Source: Vitellaria paradoxa (taxonomy: Eukaryota > Streptophyta > Magnoliopsida > Ericales > Sapotaceae). From it: a stretch of DNA of 64,000 bases. Positions 1-11,748 of this stretch are shown one piece after another (positions within the stretch are counted from its first letter, which is position 1; every line of letters begins with the position of its first letter). The DNA lies in NCBI GenBank assembly GCA_019916065.1, contig CM034236.1:14833167-14897166 (forward strand), in the 5' to 3' direction. Under the pieces are notes generated by a model. It did no database searches and was not told the DNA's origin. It was given only the letters and a program-made list of their open reading frames with translations. The position numbers and the translations under genes are program-made.

Positions 1-1005
1 AAAATGCTTTAGTTTCAAAATTGAAAGCATCAAATACATTTTAGAAGGTTCGTCATCTTACCTCAATGAAGATATTGGTGACCAAGTTTGATAAGGAAAA
101 AGGAGTTGAGCTTTGAACACCACCCAATTGGAAAGTTCCAAGCCTTTCTTCTTCCTCCAAGCAACACCGAATCTCCAACCACACTAAATAATGATTTTTT
201 TCTCTCTTATTCTTTTCTCTGCGAAGGCACACAAATTTATAAGAAGTCATGGGAGTGTAGAGAAAGTATCGGTGGAGAAAATAACCTCCACTTTCCATGC
301 TTCAAAGTCACTAAGGTAGGATTACAACAGGTAGCATGATCCAAGAATCATGCTTGCTTTTTGACTATCTAACCATATAATGTAAGAGATGTATTGGAGG
401 ATGGATGGAGATGGGTGGCATGATCCGGGAATCATGCTAGCTTTTTGACTAATTAAACAAATTATTTAAAAGATGCTTTAAGTCTTTTAATCATGCTTGC
501 TAAATAATTTGAAAGAAATGCTTTAAAGTCATCAATGTAGGGTTTTCTTTTTGACTAATTAGCCAAATAATTTGAGAGATTGTGAGAGATGCATGGAAGA
601 AAGGATGGATGGAAAATGAAGTTTGCCTGGGAAATTATTTAGAGCTACTATTCATAAGTCAACTCAGTGAGTGATAAAGTGAGTTGAAGTGAGTTGAGGT
701 GAGTCAAAGAAAAGGTTGACCCATGGGTTAATGGGCTTGGGTTAAACCAAATAGGTAATTAGGCTAGGAATTGTTTGGATAAAAGTTTAGAAATTCTACA
801 TTAAACTCCCACATAGGGTGGAATTAAATCCGAAAATTTTTTCAACTAATTTTATCATTCCAAAAATTTTCAAATCCTCAATTTTCTAGATTTTTAGTAT
901 AATAAATATCACCACCACACTTAAGCAAAATTAATTAAGAGAAAGAAAATTCAAGGTTATTACATCAACATTAATTGTCAAATATCTAAACCTAGAGAGA
1001 TAGAG
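1..1005. other. unassigned AT-rich sequence, no supported gene
   Basis: No coding region with a recognisable product is visible. Short open frames near 53-339 lie on both strands, resemble no family I know, and are not convincing. A motif close to CATGATCC(A/G)(A/G)GAATCATGCT occurs twice (about 335-355 and 419-439) within a loosely repeated stretch (335-600) that also repeats TTTTTGACTA. It may be decayed transposon sequence; I cannot assign it. Confidence 0.4.
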
Positions 1006-1026
1006 GTACATTGGACAGAAATGGTC

Positions 1027-1345
1027 CTAGAAGAGTAAAACTTCTCAAACATCTTTGACAATTGAACTTGCTGCATCTCTATATCTTGGACCTTACTGGA
1101 AATGAGATTTTGCTCAGCCTCCACTTGCTCAGTTTTCTACGTGACGCCTTCAAGTTGGGATCTCGAACTAGAACAATCTAAGCAATATTGAAAATTACAC
1201 ACCTAAAGAGACTTTGGCCCATGGTCTATCTCGCGTACACAGCCAAACTTCCTCCCTAAAACCTGCATCTCCACAGTGTCCTCACTCAATGCATCATGGC
1301 CATCAAGAGTAGGCTCACTCTTCATGCGTACCATATCATCCTAAT
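1027..1345 (-). pseudogene. remnant of a CACTA (En/Spm, Transposase_24-like) transposase C-terminus
   Basis: Read on the minus strand from about 1345, one frame gives an acidic stretch followed by VLGRKFGCVREIDHGPKSL. This resembles the family's conserved 'GxxSGYxRGLGxGPKP' block. A Gln/Glu-rich segment with heptad-like spacing follows (about 1030-1110). Two in-frame stops interrupt it. No inverted termini or upstream transposase (TNP2) domain are seen, so this is a fragment. The assignment rests on one motif plus the coiled-coil tail. Confidence 0.4.
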
Positions 1346-1414
1346 ATTTATTATAACTAATGTAAGAATATTGTCAAACCATAATTAAAAAATCACAATG
1401 TCAAATAAAAATTA

Positions 1415-1772
1415 GGGTAATGTACAAAACCAACCCTACACTTTACCCTCGGTCTCACTATAGTCCCAATGGTTTCAATTGCGACAATCAAATCCCTATA
1501 CTTTCAGTCAAGCAACAATCAGGTCCATTTATCTATATCTATTACAAAACACCATTAAGGTGAAAGTAAATCATCATTTTGCAAGATAGTCCAAGTGACA
1601 GAGTGATAGCATGGCACCCCCAGATGACGTGGAGACAGTTTGCCACATGTTATATTGCTAATTGTCCACGTGACTGAATAATAACATGGAAACTGTCTGT
1701 CATGTGTCAGATGCTCACTCGCCCATACTGATGTTGGCTTGTATGAGTTGCTGCTATAGAGTTGTTTTACTT
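1415..1772 (+). repeat. left terminal inverted repeat of the MULE
   Basis: Pairs with the reverse complement of 7533-7930 over most of its length. Similarity is strongest in the outer ~200 bp, including CACTTTACCCTCGGTCTCAC against CACTTTATTCTCGGTCTCAC. The inner part diverges through small indels. Confidence 0.85.
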
Positions 1773-1929
1773 TAAAAAAAATAATAAAGCATTACAAATT
1801 ATGTTACCCATAAGAATCAAATCAAAAACCTTAAAGATAAGAAACCAATAACAAAATCAACTCACCATGAGCTTGGTTTATACAAAGTTCCTAGATAAAA
1901 TTTATATACATTAAAAAGTTGAAGTATAT

Positions 1930-2174
1930 TCTTCCTCATCATAATATTTAAATATATTTGTATAGAATATATTTAAATATAAATAAATATTTATATATAT
2001 TAAAAATAAGAGAGAATATATAATATTTATATAATATATAAATATATATTATATATATATATATTAAAATATATAATATTTATATAAAATATATTTATAT
2101 ATATTTATTTTTAAATAAATAATTATATAATATATATTTATACAATATATATTAAAATCTATAATATCTATATA
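1930..2174. repeat. AT-only low-complexity repeat inside the MULE
   Basis: Almost pure A/T with repeated words such as ATATTTATATA and TAGAATATATTTA. Related stretches lie at 3039-3189 and 7218-7400. The latter two share a 28-bp exact stretch (3038-3065 and 7219-7246). These pieces may be one AT-rich interior later split by the Helitron and the LTR element. Confidence 0.6.
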
Positions 2175-3038
2175 TTAGCAATTGCCCGTGCTTGAAGGTA
2201 TAAAAATATAATTTAGTTTGCAAATAACTCAAATTTAATATATAAAGCAAAGTTACATAAAAAAAAGTGTAAAAATAACCTATAAAATAAAAATCATTAA
2301 TTAAAAGAGATTAAGGAATAAAATTTTTTTACTGTAAATATTATCACATTTTTTAAAATATTAATTTAAAATCTTTTAAAAAGTATTCAAAAAAATATAG
2401 GAAGAGTGAGAGAAAAAGAAAAAATAATTTTGATCATTTAGCAAATTCAACAATTGAAAATATCTCATATTCAAAATTTTAAACTTTCTTATTATATAAA
2501 TGATGTCTTTCATATAAAAAGTATTAGAAAAATATGGGAAAAGTGAGAACAAAAGAAAAATAATTCTGACCATTTAGCAAATTCAATAGTTGAAAATATC
2601 TCAAATTCAAAATTTTAAATTTTCTTATTATATAAATAATACATAGTATGAAAGTGTATGTATTTAAAATTTAAGTTTTAACCATATTAAAAGTGAAATT
2701 TTAATTTAAATATTTATTTTTTAATAAAATTTTTAAAAATTTAAAATTTAAATATATTTTTTAAATAAAAAATTTAGTTGACTTTGTATAATACGTATCC
2801 ATACATTATTTGATAATAATAGATAATATAAGTAAAATATAATATATATATATATATAATATGTATGCATAATTTTACAAAATATAATATATATATATAT
2901 ATATATTTATTTGAATTTTAAATTTCAAATTCAAAGAATGTATTTCATTATATAGATATATAAAAAGTGATGACGAGACGAAGATTTAGTAATAAGTAGA
3001 ATAAATGTCAAATCAATGGATGTGTTTTATTATATGGA
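2175..3038 (-). mobile_element. non-autonomous Helitron, copy A
   Basis: On the minus strand it starts TCCATATAATAAAACACATC (5' end at 3038) and ends GCAATTGCTAA (3' end at 2175). This is the 5'-TC ... CTRR-3' structure of Helitrons. The flanking bases are A before the TC and T after the CTAA, as expected for insertion between A and T. It aligns along its length with 31158-32390, which has the same two termini. It contains an internal direct duplication of about 150 bp (2370-2470 against 2515-2630). No Rep/helicase is encoded. No clear 3' hairpin was found, which is the weakest point. Confidence 0.72.
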
Positions 3039-3142
3039 TATTTATAATATTTATATAGAATATATTTATATATTATTTATAAATAAATATTTATATAATA
3101 TATATTAATGTATATTAAAAAATAAGGGAGAAATATAATTTT

Positions 3143-3174
<32 letters not shown>

Positions 3175-3221
3175 TTATTATATAAATATTGATTGAACTT
3201 TAATTGTTAGACATTTATAGA

Positions 3222-4073
3222 TATTGGGTGCATTGGGTAACGACTAGTAAGAAGGCCATAGTGCCTTATGTGAGGGAATTTTATTCAAATGCTAAAATGG
3301 GTATGTTACATGATAGATCTATGATAAATTCTAAGGTGAAGGGGAAAGAGATCACTTTGAATTTTGAGAAAATTTCCTTTATTGGCCACTTACCTGCTGA
3401 GAGAATGCCTGATGCTACACTTGAACAGAAAGCTCAGTGGGAGGAGCAATTGAACAAGGATAATTTAGCTAAACTACTCACAGATAATCCTCAAGCAGAA
3501 TGGACCACTGCTAAGCTACCAAAGTCAGGACTTACTCCAAAAAGTAATGTCCTTCATATGCTGGTATGTTCATTGATCCTTCCACACACCTATAAGTCCA
3601 CCATTACCTTAGAGCAAGCCACAATTATGGGGAAGTTGCTGCTGGGCATTCCCATTGATTTACCCTATCACATTTGGTTGGTCATTGCTCATGTTGTGGA
3701 GAAACCTGAGTCAAATGATGGGTTACCTTTTGGGGGATTGATCACATAGATAATTCAACATTTTCTTGGTATTAAAGAAGAAGTGGGAATGGCTGTTGTA
3801 AAACCAGCTTCTCTGATAGCCAAAACCTCAGTGAAAAGAAGCCAAGGACAGTTAGGGAAGAAGGTTGCTCCACCTGTAGCTAAGGACAATCAGCAGTAAG
3901 CAGAAGAAGTAGAAAATGAAGCAGCTTCTTCAAATACAAATAAGAAACTCAACTTGATCCAATAGAATCAAGAACTGTTGATGAAGAAAGTGAATGAGTT
4001 GAAGAAGGAGCAGTAGAAAGTTATCCGATTGCTAGAAAGGATATTCGAATCAAATAGGGAAGATGAGGAGTGA
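3222..4073 (+). pseudogene. gag-like 'putative plant transposon protein' gene, broken by stops
   Basis: The reading frame from 3222 carries VPYVREFYSNA near its start, then a central LPKSGLTPKSNVL and an ITLEQATIMGKLLLGIPIDL block. This pattern is seen in the plant-specific transposon-protein domain (Transposase_32-like) linked to non-autonomous LTR elements. The first stop is at 3747. The same frame stays coding-like to 4073, with a Lys/Glu-rich coiled-coil tail and further stops at 3897, 3963 and 4014. Three of the four stops (3747, 3963, 4014) are TAG and one (3897) is TAA; each sits where CAG or CAA (Gln) would fit. The start codon is lost with the 5' deletion. The function in the cell is unknown. 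Confidence 0.62.
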
Positions 4074-5621
4074 TTCAGTTTCTACAGTTCATGATCTAAC
4101 TTGCTTTATCTTCAGACTAGACTTTTTGACAGCAATTCCTTAGAACATTTCAGATATGTTTTGTTAATAATAGGATTAGGAATGTTTTTTTTTTTTTTTT
4201 GTTTCACTTTGTTAGTTTTGATTTGCTGTTACTTTTGTTATGTATGACTTGGAACTTGCAATTTGAAATGGATGAAATTTTTATCTTCGTGGAATTAATT
4301 AGTATCATTTGCATAAGATAGATTGAGCTGAGTTTGAAGTGTGAAATTGTACGATTTGTTGTGCTTGCTATGTGTTTTTAAAGTTGAATGGGTTTAGCTT
4401 GAGATTTGTTTAGCCAACATTTATTTTGATGAATGAATTTATGAATGAACATTTCATTTTATGATTTCCAGCTAAAGTGGAGACTTAGAGACCTAAGTGA
4501 GGTTTTTGTGCTTTTAAGCCTTGATTCATGAAAGATCTACATTTGCTCTAGAAGCTTTTCAAAAGCTTCAAAAGTTTTTTTTTCTTCACTTCTGTTTCTT
4601 CAATAACTCCATTCATAATATTTGCTTTGGGTGTTTATGGAGTGACAGAGGAAATGAACTAGAAACTTGATTCTTAGTTTTTATGGTTGAGTGGAATGAA
4701 ATCATGGAAATGATATTAGGCCATTTTTCTTAACATTTGAGCTTGGAATTCTTTTCTTTGATGAACATCACCATTGTAGCCAAGTTTGAGCCTTACTAGA
4801 GCATTCATATTTCTTTATTCTTACCACATTATTCCCTTAACTACAATGAATGCTCTCTAGCCTTCCCTATATATTTTGGAATACACTGAAAACATGAAGG
4901 AAGGGTGATGGACAGACTTTTGGGATTTTAAAGTGAAAAATATATATATATATATATATATATTTTTTGAACTCCTTAACCCTCCTTTCAATTACCCTAT
5001 CAAACCCCATGGCCCCATTATAACCCAATGCAAGTCCTAATTGATCTTCGGAAGAATTTTCATTTAATTGTGAAACTTAGAAATTGGGAAAGTATAGTGA
5101 AAATTCTAAAGTAACTTTACTACACCATTCTTTCATGAAGTTATGCCAAGTCCATTTTTTTCTTGAATAAATAGTTCTTGACTTGTTGATGCCACCTTCT
5201 AGAATTTGATTTACATTTACTCTTTAAAAAGGGGGTATCTTGAGTGAAACCTTGTGTGTTCTATTTTCTTGTGAGTGAATTCCAAGGTGAGATTTGAAGT
5301 CAAAACTTGGGAACGAAATAGAATGCAAAGTTCAGAAGTAAATGAAATTCAAAGGATTTATGTTAGGTTGATAGAGTTAAAAGCTATTATTCATTCACAC
5401 TTACTTCACACACTTAGCAAGTCTCATATCTCGTGTAAAATTTTGAATTTTAACCTTTGCTTATGAAAACTTTTGCTCATGGTACTGATTAATTTCCTTG
5501 AACCACTGAAATATCATTCAATTGAATTGGAGTGAAATTTTTTTTTTTTTTTTTTTGTTTCTCTTTTACTTCTTTTATTAGAGGTATTACTAGGGACTAG
5601 TAATGTGATAGTTGGGGGATG
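4074..5621 (+). other. non-coding 3' internal region of the LTR element
   Basis: About 1.5 kb between the end of the gag-like frame and the LTR. It holds poly(T) runs (4187-4200, 5538-5556), an (AT)n run near 4939-4962, and no sustained reading frame. The final bases GTTGGGGGATG are a polypurine tract, the plus-strand primer for reverse transcription. Confidence 0.6.
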
Positions 5622-7151
5622 TGATTGAACTTTAATTGTTACACATTTATATATTTAATTACACCTTTACTTAGCACATAAATGATATAAAATCTGTGTT
5701 TTGTGTAGAATCTATTCCCACTACTCAAAATTGAAGCATGTGTTTATTTTTATACACAAAAGAAAGAAATCTGAGCCATTTTGAGGATACAGGAAAGGTC
5801 ATGAAAGCATTGGATATATCAAGGTGCAATACATCAGTTGATTGATGCCATTTCAGAGGATGAAGAAACTTTCACTTGTATTCAACACAAAAGTATCAAA
5901 ATCTTCAGTTTGGAGTTCTGGAAGCATAGGAATATATTTGAATATGTAGATTGGCATATTCGAATATTGTTGCTAACTGAATTACATCCTAGAGGGAAGT
6001 GCATATTCGAATACAGGGACAAAGCATTCGAATAAAGAGTTATACATCTCAGCAACAGCTTCCACGTGACTTCAGCCTCTCCATGTGACATGGACCTGAG
6101 ATCAAGGAATGGCAAATCTGTAATTCAGTGGGAAATTGTATAACAGAATGAAGAATTTTCAGAAGGAATGAGTGGAGAGAAAGGGGAGAAGAAGCTGGCA
6201 TCACACATCCCACGCATATACACACAAGAGGAGATTTTTAGAGAGGGAGATATACAGAGACAGAGAGCTGGAGAGGTCTGGGAGTTTTCTTTTAGGCAGA
6301 AGAGAAGAGCTTTGTTTTTCTCATCATTGTTATTGCTGTAGCTTCGATTTTGAATCTTAAATTTCAATTTCTAATTTGAACTGTTGTAATTAGATTTCAA
6401 TTGCAATTCAATTTCAATTTTAGATTTCATATTTCAATGTCTCAATTTCATCTTTCTAGTTTTGTTTCTAATTTTCTGAATATGAGCGGCTGAGTATTTC
6501 TTGGGCCAAGGCAAGGGCAATGTCCCTTCCAATGAACCTCAAGATGCCAAGCTTCATGGTTTTACTTTGAGTTCTTTAATTACCAATTCAAGTTGCCTCT
6601 TAACTCTCTAGGAATCATTGATTCAAGACTCGATTAACACTAATTTGTATATCTTATCGATAAGTTCATAGGTGTTGGTTAACTTAGAACCCTCATAACA
6701 ATCTTGTATGTGGGTTGCTAGACATAGAACTCCTATTGTTCTTAAGATATGTTGTGCACATCAAATGTTTGATCCATAGTTTGTTTCAATTGAAATTAAT
6801 TTTTTTTCAAAATCAGAGCAAATCGAATTGGTAATCCACAAACTCTTAGCATCTTGAGATTGATTTGGATTGGCATTGAGCTTGTCTTGCCCAACCCTTT
6901 TACATCAGATTTTTAGCTAAATTTAACTTTTACTTTAGAAAAATCTCTCCAAAATCATCAACATTCCAGATCGGAATTTTGTTTCTATTTTACATTCATG
7001 TGAGCTATGTTTTGCCACTTTAATCCATTAGAATCAGTCACTCTTTTGCTCCTTAGATCCATGTGAAAATGACCTGGTATTCACCAGTATTTTGTGCTAT
7101 TATCACACCTTGCACTTGGGGGAAGTTTGACTTAATTTTCCTTACTCAACA
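5622..7151 (+). repeat. 3' LTR of the non-autonomous element
   Basis: Starts TGATTGAAC directly after the polypurine tract; the start matches 3190. Near the right side, CACTTGGGGGAAG resembles CACTTGGGGGTTA near the end of the 49420 LTR family. The end is set at ...CAACA (7151), with 7217 possible. Short open frames near 5838-6367 lie within the LTR and are not considered genes. Confidence 0.65.
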
Positions 7152-7532
7152 CTTTTAAAATTTGAATTTACATCTGCATTTGCATTTAAGAGTGAGGTAG
7201 TTAAGGAACGACAAGCAGATATTTATAATATTTATATAGAATATAGCAGATTTTAATTTTATATAGAATATTTTATATATATAAATATTTATATATATAT
7301 TTATATATATTATATATAAAAATGAGCCAGAATATATATTTATATATTTATAATTTATATAAATATTTATAGAAGATAAGTGAGAATTTACTTTGGCTTT
7401 TAAATATATATAAATGTTATCTAAGAATCTTAAACAAACCAAACCCTTGGTGAGTTGGTTTTATTGCTAGCTCCTTATTCTTAAGCTGTTTGGTTTGATT
7501 TTCAAGGGTAGCATAATTTATAATACTTTAAT

Positions 7533-7930
7533 TTTTTTCAAATGAAACTACTCCATAACAAAAACCAATACCAACAGATGTGGGCAATTAATTAGCAATT
7601 TGAAACATGGCGGATACCAACACCCATGGATGATTAGCAATCTAATACATGAAAGACCCAACACCAGGACATGTGGACAATTAACATTCTAACACGTAGC
7701 GGATAGTCTCCACCTTATCCGAGAGTGCCACGTCATCACTCTGCCATATGAACTATCTTGTGAAATGATGGTTTTATCCTCGCCTTAATGGTGTTTTGTA
7801 ATGGACAATAAACGAAGAGACCTAATTGTTACTTGACCGAATGTATAGAGATTTAACTGTTGTAATTGAAATCATTGAGATCAAAGTGAGACCGAGAATA
7901 AAGTGTAAGGATGATTTTTGTACTTTACTC
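7533..7930 (-). repeat. right terminal inverted repeat of the MULE
   Basis: Inverted partner of 1415-1772. It ends ...GTACTTTACTC at 7930, directly followed by the second copy of the 9-bp target duplication TAAAAATTA. Confidence 0.85.
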
Positions 7931-7939
7931 TAAAAATTA

Positions 7940-8005
7940 CAAAAACTTATGTGTAACTTTTCTTGTCAAATAAAAATTAAATAAGGATTTACAATTTTTT
8001 TTTTT
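7940..8005. other. short AT-rich spacer
   Basis: Contains a direct echo of the sequence left of the MULE (TGTCAAATAAAAATTA at 7964 and at 1400) and a poly(T) run. Nothing else is supported. Confidence 0.4.
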
Positions 8006-8007
8006 TT

Positions 8008-9038
8008 TGGCTGAGCTTATTTGCACTCCACAAGTGGCATCTTACACTCCACTTTACTTTTTTCATGAAGTAAAATTACAAAATTCTCCTTAGGTTTACA
8101 AAAGAATAGAAAAAATATTTTGAAGACTAAAATAAATTTTATTTATATTTATATTTTAACAATCACATAAAAATAATAGTTATTTTATTTTATTTCATAA
8201 TTTAATCAAATAAAAAAATTTTTGTTACTCCTTTTATTTACAAATTATGTTATTTTTATCATCATCCTCAAGTCGTTTAGTAAAATTATATACAATCATT
8301 TCAATCCCCATAATCTAGTAATATATTTTAAAAATAATGCAATGAAATGAAATGTAATAAAAAATGTAAATGTGTTAAATGCTAAAATAAATAAATTATG
8401 AAAGATTTGTTAAAAAATAAGGGTATATTAAAGATGACAAAGAAAATGACAAAATTTTATAAATTAATTGAAATGAAATAAGTTATTTTATTATTTGATT
8501 AAGATATAAAATAATTAAAATTTATTTTTACATGCTTGCTAAAATATAAATGAAAATAAATTTATTTTAGTTTTTCAAGATATTTTTTCTTACATAAAAT
8601 TAAATTTACAAACAATATTTATCAAATAGACAGCAAGTATTTTTCTTTTAAAAACTTAATTTAAATTTTTATAATAAAAAATATTTTTTTAAAAATCCTA
8701 GAATTAAAAAATTTTATCATAGTAAAGTGATTCATTTGCATAAGTGAATCTTTTCAAAAAATAAATTATATTGTAGTTACCTACCCACTTATTAAAATGT
8801 CTAAAAAAATTGGTAAGTTGCTTTCTATATATATGATTTAAAAGTAGTTTATGTTACAAAAATAAAGTATTTATAATATTAAAACTATGTCTTGAATTGA
8901 GCTTTGCGCGAGCTTTTATGTCATTCTAAGTATGTAATACATATGTGAAAATAAATATGAGTAATTGTGTAATTTTAATTAATAAAAAAATAAAAGGTAA
9001 AAGGCTATTTGTGGATTGCAAATAGGCTCACAAAAGTT
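8008..9038. mobile_element. probable non-autonomous inverted-repeat element
   Basis: The left end reads GAGCTTATTTGCACTCCACA and the reverse complement of the right end reads GAGCCTATTTGCAATCCACA, giving inverted termini of about 30 bp roughly 1.0 kb apart. The interior is AT-rich with no reading frame. No clean target duplication was found, so the superfamily is unknown. Confidence 0.42.
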
Positions 9039-9040
9039 AA

Positions 9041-9729
9041 GTACTATTAGCAAAGAAACTAAATTTCCTCACCTATAGTATTAAAAAAAAAAAAGTTGCT
9101 TAACTATCAGCAAGGAAACCGATATTTCCTTACCTTTACCCCCTATTAGTAAGGAAACTAAATTTCTTCGCCTATAGTCAAAAAAAGTTACTTGACTATT
9201 AGTGATGAAATGGATATTTCCTTACCCACTCACCACTATTAGTAAGGAAATTAAATTTTCTCACCTATAGTACTCCCCAGTTCTCCCCCAACGTGTATCA
9301 TTTTGTTCATATTTTCAACCCTACAGTGAGGAAACGAAATTTTCTTGCATATAGTTAAAAAAAGCTATTTGACTATTAGTGAGGAAACCAATATTTTTTT
9401 CCTATACCCTACTAGTAGCGAGGAAACTATTTTTTCTCACCTATAGTAAAAAAAAGTTGCTTGACTATTATCGAGGAAACAAATATTTACTTGCTTATAC
9501 ACCACTATTAGTGAGCAAATTAAATTTCCTTGCCTATAGTAAAAAAGGTTGCTTGACTATTAGCGAGGAAACGAATATTTTCTGGCTTATACCCCATTAC
9601 TAGCGAGGAAACTAAATTTTCTCACCTACAGTACTACCCAATGTCCCCCAAATCTGAAAATAAAACTTTTCCTTGTAAAAACTATTTAAACTATTTGTGA
9701 GAAATATTTTTTCCTTACCTAAAACCTAC
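9041..9729. repeat. subterminal tandem repeats with GAGGAAA/TTTCCTC palindromes
   Basis: Two alternating subunits recur about 5-6 times with a combined period near 100 bp. One reads CTATTAGCGAGGAAAC then TTTCCTCACCTATAG with poly(A). The other reads CTATTAGCGAGGAAAC then ATTTCCTTACC and an ACCCC tail. Each contains a GAGGAAA...TTTCCTC inverted pair. The same motifs sit next to the CACTA terminus at 11754-11790. In known CACTA elements such subterminal repeats bind the TnpA-like protein; that role here is inferred. Confidence 0.75.
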
Positions 9730-11748
9730 TGTCACGCCCCGAATTTCATAACCCGAGCGCATGAATAAAAGATAAATAATACACATTCTAACAACTTCTC
9801 CTGTCATTCGTTAGAGCTATACACACACTCTATGGAGCAATAAAATAAAAATAAATAAAACTAAACTTTAAATTTAAATAAATGCCAGCCAACCAGGCAA
9901 TAAGCTCCAAAACTAAACCCAAACAATCTCCACAAAAATAAATAAATCAACAATTTATCTTCATATCACAAACAGAGGTTTGTTACCATCTACTAAAAAT
10001 AATTTTTTAAAGCCTTACATAACTACATAACAACAAATAAAACTTCTAATTTTTATTCTCAGTAAGCCCAGCACGTGACTCAATCTCATTACCAGTATCA
10101 CAAACTGTAAGGGGATGACACTAATATGTGTGCTCGGAACCCTAATAATATAAATGCAGTAATGTCCTAACATGCTACTAAGTGAAACAGTTATGCACAA
10201 GAAGCAATCTTAAACAACAAATTAAATCAACTTATCAATTTATCTTTGTTACAATTAATTGTGTTTTAGCACCACATCACACATCAAAGAAAATAATTTG
10301 ATTTCGAGGTACTGCTGCTTGGTCGTCCCGTAGAAACAGGACCCAATCAATATACATTATCCTTTGATGTCTGCTTAGTTGTCTCGTAGAAACAAGACCC
10401 AACCAATATACACCATCCTTCAGTGTTACTTCTTAGACCGAAGTCTTAGGAATATAATATGCCACCCTTAGGCATCTGCTCGTTCGTAAGTTACTAGCCT
10501 ACTGGAATCAATAACCAACCCCGCGTGGGTTTTGGGACTTTCAACCCTTAGGTACGTATACCCGATATTTTAGTACCCCTTAACCCAAATAAAAATAACA
10601 TTATATTTCATTTTAAATTGAAATTAATTTCTTCCTTTATTCCAATTTTACAAAAAAACATATATATATATACACACACACAAATATACACATATTTAAT
10701 ATTAAAGGCTCCACCCCTTACCTCAGATTAAATCTAAAGAAATAACACCCAAGTCGTAACGAAACTCAAAACTCATTCAGCAGATCAGACTAAGATCACC
10801 GACCATCAAGAAGCTAGTAATCTCCACGGCATTCACATTATTTTTTTCTCTATACCGCCACTACCTCTTATCTTTTCTTTTCTTTCTCTTTCTCTTTCTT
10901 TTTTAACCCTTTTTCCTTTATTGCCGAAGAACGCATGTTATATATATATATGCACACACGTATACTAGGCTAGCTGTTAGTTGGTAGAATCCTAATCGAA
11001 AAAGGATTAGAATTCAAATCAAATTAGACTTCCAACTCCATGTACTCGCTATTAGTTGGTAAAATCCTAATGGAAAAAGGATTAGAATCCAATTCAAACT
11101 ATACTTCCAACTCCACGTACCCACTATTAGTTGGTAGAATCTTAAGGGAAAAAGGACTAGAATCCAAATCAAATTAGACTTCCAACTTCACGCACCCATT
11201 AATCTAAACCGTCTTAAGTTATATATATACTGATTAATATATATATTTACATAAACAGGTGTGTAAATATATATACACATGTAAACATATTATTAGTTTA
11301 TTGTTTAAAGAGTTCAAATAGGAATAGAATGCTTAATTCACTTTATCCAATCTACACCCAAACTAATTCAGACTGCACGTTAGAAACCAAATAGAATTTG
11401 AATTTGAACTCTTACTTTTTAATCTATCACACATTAATCCAATTGGTCATCAGAAATATATAATATTATTACTTAACAAACAAATATATATAAATATATA
11501 TGCACATAGCACCGTGAACTTCATAAAAAATTATATTTCATTAAATTAATAATTTATCAAAATTAAACCATATTTTTAATTCTAAAAAATAATTAAATAC
11601 TAAAAATTTCTCACACAATTTGTGCATCCACAATAAAAAAATTGAATTTAATTTATGTCTTAAAAATTAAATCAATAAAAATTTTATTTTTACCAAATTA
11701 AATATTAATTAACAAATAACCAAAGCATTAAAATTTTGGGTTATCACA
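9730..11748 (+). mobile_element. solo LTR, probably Ty3/gypsy (Tekay/Del-like), 2019 bp
   Basis: Begins TGTCACGCCCCGAATTTC and ends AAAATTTTGGGTTATCACA. It is flanked by the perfect 5-bp duplication CCTAC (9725-9729 and 11749-11753). TG...CA ends plus a 5-bp duplication and no internal genes define a solo LTR. TGT(C/A)(A/C)C(G/A)CCCC-type starts are common in Tekay-lineage LTRs, so that lineage is a guess. The orientation is arbitrary in the absence of coding sequence. A local triplication of an ATTAGTTGGTAGAATC block occurs at 10975-11190. Confidence 0.85.
10975..11190 (+). repeat. three diverged tandem repeats of about 78 bp inside the solo LTR
   Basis: The block TATTAGTTGGTA(G/A)AATCCTAA, followed by AAAAAGGATTAGAAT and ACTTCCAACTCCA, occurs three times, at about 10974, 11049 and 11124. 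The copies differ by a few substitutions. No function is implied. Confidence 0.75.

Larger units (their letters stand above)
3190..7151 (+). mobile_element. non-autonomous LTR retrotransposon with deleted 5' LTR
   Basis: The 3' LTR (from 5622) begins TGATTGAACTTTAATTGTTA. The same start recurs at 3190, but only about 35 bp of that copy remains before coding sequence begins, so most of the 5' LTR and the leader are gone. A polypurine tract, GTTGGGGGATG (5611-5621), sits directly before the 3' LTR. The interior codes only for a gag-like plant transposon protein (3222-4073). No protease, RT or integrase is visible. The right boundary is uncertain. 7151 is chosen by analogy with the other LTR families here, which end about 40 bp after a CACTTG motif. 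The alternative 7217 would give an imperfect 5-bp duplication (AATAT/GATAT). Confidence 0.72.
1415..7930. mobile_element. Mutator-like element (MULE) with long TIRs, non-autonomous, carrying nested insertions
   Basis: The ends are long imperfect inverted repeats, about 1415-1772 and 7533-7930. Both begin G(G/A)GTAA(T/A)GTACAAAA and share GGTCTCAC and TTACAAAACACCATTAAGG further in. The element is flanked by a perfect 9-bp direct repeat TAAAAATTA (1406-1414 and 7931-7939). Nine-base duplications with long TIRs are diagnostic of the Mutator superfamily. No MULE transposase is present. The interior is AT-rich sequence into which a Helitron (2175-3038) and an LTR element (3190-about 7151) inserted. 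The boundaries are seen directly; the class follows from the duplication length and TIR length. Confidence 0.88.

Noticed and set aside
5838..6367. Several overlapping short open frames
   Set aside because: They lie within the LTR of the first non-autonomous element; no family match.
9379..9603. 74-codon open frame
   Set aside because: It lies within the CACTA subterminal repeats, and its peptide merely repeats with the DNA units.
9041..9729. CRISPR-like regular repeats
   Set aside because: Repeats have no unique spacers, and the setting is a plant CACTA element.
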